NCBI GenBank assembly: GCA_946887295.1
Contig: CAMPKP010000165.1
Location: 1-6,822 of the forward strand
Source of the DNA: an uncultured Gemmatimonadota bacterium
GTDB lineage: Bacteria > Gemmatimonadota > Gemmatimonadetes > Gemmatimonadales > GWC2-71-9
Reading direction: 5' to 3'
Length of the DNA: 6,822 bases
In this document: in pieces, positions 5,910-6,822 of the stretch
Numbering within the stretch: the first letter of the stretch is position 1
How the letters are laid out: every line of letters begins with the position of its first letter
Made by a program: the position numbers and the translations under genes
Notes under the pieces: generated by a model
The model's input: the letters and a program-made list of their open reading frames with translations, nothing else
Told to the model about the DNA's origin: nothing
Databases searched by the model: none

Positions 5910-6822
5910 GGAGGGCCGGATCCATCGCGCCGCTCCTCGCGGCGCTGCTCGTCATGCTCGCCCCCGGCCGGGCCCTGGCACAGCCGGAGCCCGAGCCTCA
6001 CCCCGGGGCCGCGCCTCCCGGCTCGGAGATTCGGGTCTATCTGGTGACCATGGGCCCGGGGGCCGCGGTGTGGGAGCGGTTCGGGCACAACGCCATCTGG
6101 ATCGACGACCCCGCGGTCCAGTCCGACACCGCCTACAACTACGGGCTCTTCGATTTCGGGCAGGAGAACTTCCTGCTCCGCTTCATTCGAGGGCAGATGT
6201 GGTACTGGATGGCCGGCTTTCCCGCGGAGCCGTACATCCGGACCTACCTGCAGGACAACCGCTCGGTCTGGCTGCAGGAGCTGAACCTGCCGCCACGGGC
6301 CCGGCTGGAGCTGCGCGACTTTCTGCGATGGAACGAGCTGCCGGAGAACCGTTTCTACCACTACGACTACTACCGCGACAACTGCTCCACCCGGATTCGA
6401 GACGCGATCGACCGGGTCACCGGCGGCGCGATCGCCGACCAGACGGCCTTCCGCCCCACGGGCAGGTCCTACCGCTTCCACACCCAGAGACTCACTGCGA
6501 ACGATCCGCTGGTCTTCACCGGCCTGCTGCTCGCGCTGGGACAAGGGGTGGACCGCCCGATTTCGGCATGGGAGGAGATGTTCCTGCCCATGGCGCTGCG
6601 CGAGCACGTGCGCGGGGTGACCGTGACCCGCGAGGACGGCGCCCAGGCGCCCCTGGTGACGAGCGAGCGCACCATCTTCGAGTCCACCGCGCCGCCGCCG
6701 CCCGCCGAGCCGCCCTCGTGGCTCCATTGGTATCTGCTCCTCGGAGCGGTGGTCGGCGGGCTTTCGATGCTGCTCGGGAGAGCGGCGCGGTGGACTCGAA
6801 GATGGTGCGCTCGCTCGTCACC
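5906..6822 (+). CDS. DUF4105 (Lnb N-terminal periplasmic domain) protein, 3' end beyond the window
   Basis: An open frame of 305 codons without a stop, entered at a GTG that overlaps the oxidoreductase stop (GTGA), indicating coupled translation. Residues 1-25 are a Sec signal peptide ending in ALA, followed by a Pro-rich spacer. The DUF4105 domain occupies about 40-250: YLVTMGPGAAVWERFGHNAI with His61, then YNYGLFDFG, then YYRDNCSTRIRDAI with Cys160. These His and Cys blocks are the family hallmarks and resemble a cysteine-hydrolase or acyltransferase pair, but catalysis is unproven. After a Pro-rich stretch comes a membrane helix at about 272-291 (WLHWYLLLGAVVGGLSMLLG) followed by Arg-rich residues, predicting a periplasmic domain anchored in the inner membrane. 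The last 41 bases are an exact inverted copy of an earlier part of the gene, so residues beyond about 291 may be artefactual. Confidence 0.85.
   Translation, partial: MRRAGSIAPLLAALLVMLAPGRALAQPEPEPHPGAAPPGSEIRVYLVTMGPGAAVWERFGHNAIWIDDPAVQSDTAYNYGLFDFGQENFLLRFIRGQMWYWMAGFPAEPYIRTYLQDNRSVWLQELNLPPRARLELRDFLRWNELPENRFYHYDYYRDNCSTRIRDAIDRVTGGAIADQTAFRPTGRSYRFHTQRLTANDPLVFTGLLLALGQGVDRPISAWEEMFLPMALREHVRGVTVTREDGAQAPLVTSERTIFESTAPPPPAEPPSWLHWYLLLGAVVGGLSMLLGRAARWTRRWCARSS
6655..6822. repeat. Perfect 41-bp inverted repeat reaching the window end
   Basis: The arm at 6655-6695 (begins GGTGACGAGCGAGCGCACCA) is the exact reverse complement of 6782-6822 (ends TGCGCTCGCTCGTCACC). The arms are separated by 86 nt, and the match breaks at 6696/6781 (inner side). 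On the outer side the right arm runs into the last base of the window, so the repeat may be longer. Both arms fall in the coding frame of the DUF4105 gene. Selection on protein sequence does not create such identity; a foldback chimera or assembly join is the likeliest origin, with a genuine hairpin-forming duplication as the alternative. Confidence 0.9.

Noticed and set aside
5870..6727. 285-codon minus-strand open frame
   Set aside because: Antisense to the DUF4105 gene; its Val/Gly/Arg-rich translation lacks family motifs, while the plus strand carries signal peptide, DUF4105 blocks and a membrane helix.

Overview
The window looks like chromosomal DNA from a GC-rich (roughly 65% by eye), probably free-living diderm bacterium. 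A Gemmatimonadota-like soil lineage is my best guess. It rests on the small secreted proteins, the PD40/TolB fragment and a neighbourhood of YajQ, a SpoIID-like lipoprotein, a Gfo/Idh/MocA oxidoreductase and a DUF4105 protein. No rRNA or universal marker is present to confirm this. I see no tRNA, rRNA, CRISPR array, transposase or integrase.

Left part (1 to about 1300): sparse and possibly decaying. A minus-strand frame with a weak signal-peptide-like start may run off the left edge. About 260 bases without a gene follow, then a small plus-strand membrane-protein frame. After that comes a two-blade TolB/PD40 beta-propeller fragment with an uncertain start and an abrupt end. Several frames here look protein-like but are broken by stops or out of register, which suggests remnants of larger genes.

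Middle part (1368 to 3030): three short, mostly uncharacterised genes. Two are on the plus strand with good ribosome binding sites: a secreted 155-residue protein and a four-helix 126-residue membrane protein. The third, on the minus strand, is a small single-helix membrane protein convergent with the second and divergent from yajQ.

Right part (3031 to 6822): a tightly packed plus-strand operon of four genes. yajQ (nucleotide-binding YajQ/DUF520 family) overlaps by 20 nt a TTG-initiated SpoIID/LytB-like lipoprotein. Ten bases later comes a Gfo/Idh/MocA oxidoreductase with a strong Shine-Dalgarno site. Its stop codon overlaps the GTG start of a secreted, membrane-anchored DUF4105 (Lnb N-terminal periplasmic domain) protein that runs off the right edge. 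The SpoIID-like and DUF4105 products should act outside the cytoplasmic membrane, and YajQ and the oxidoreductase in the cytoplasm. A shared envelope-related role is possible but is only inferred from gene order.

The most anomalous signal is a perfect 41-bp inverted repeat (6655-6695 against 6782-6822) inside the last gene, reaching the final base of the window. It makes the last about 40 bases suspect as an assembly or amplification foldback. I found no convincing new defence or mobile system here.
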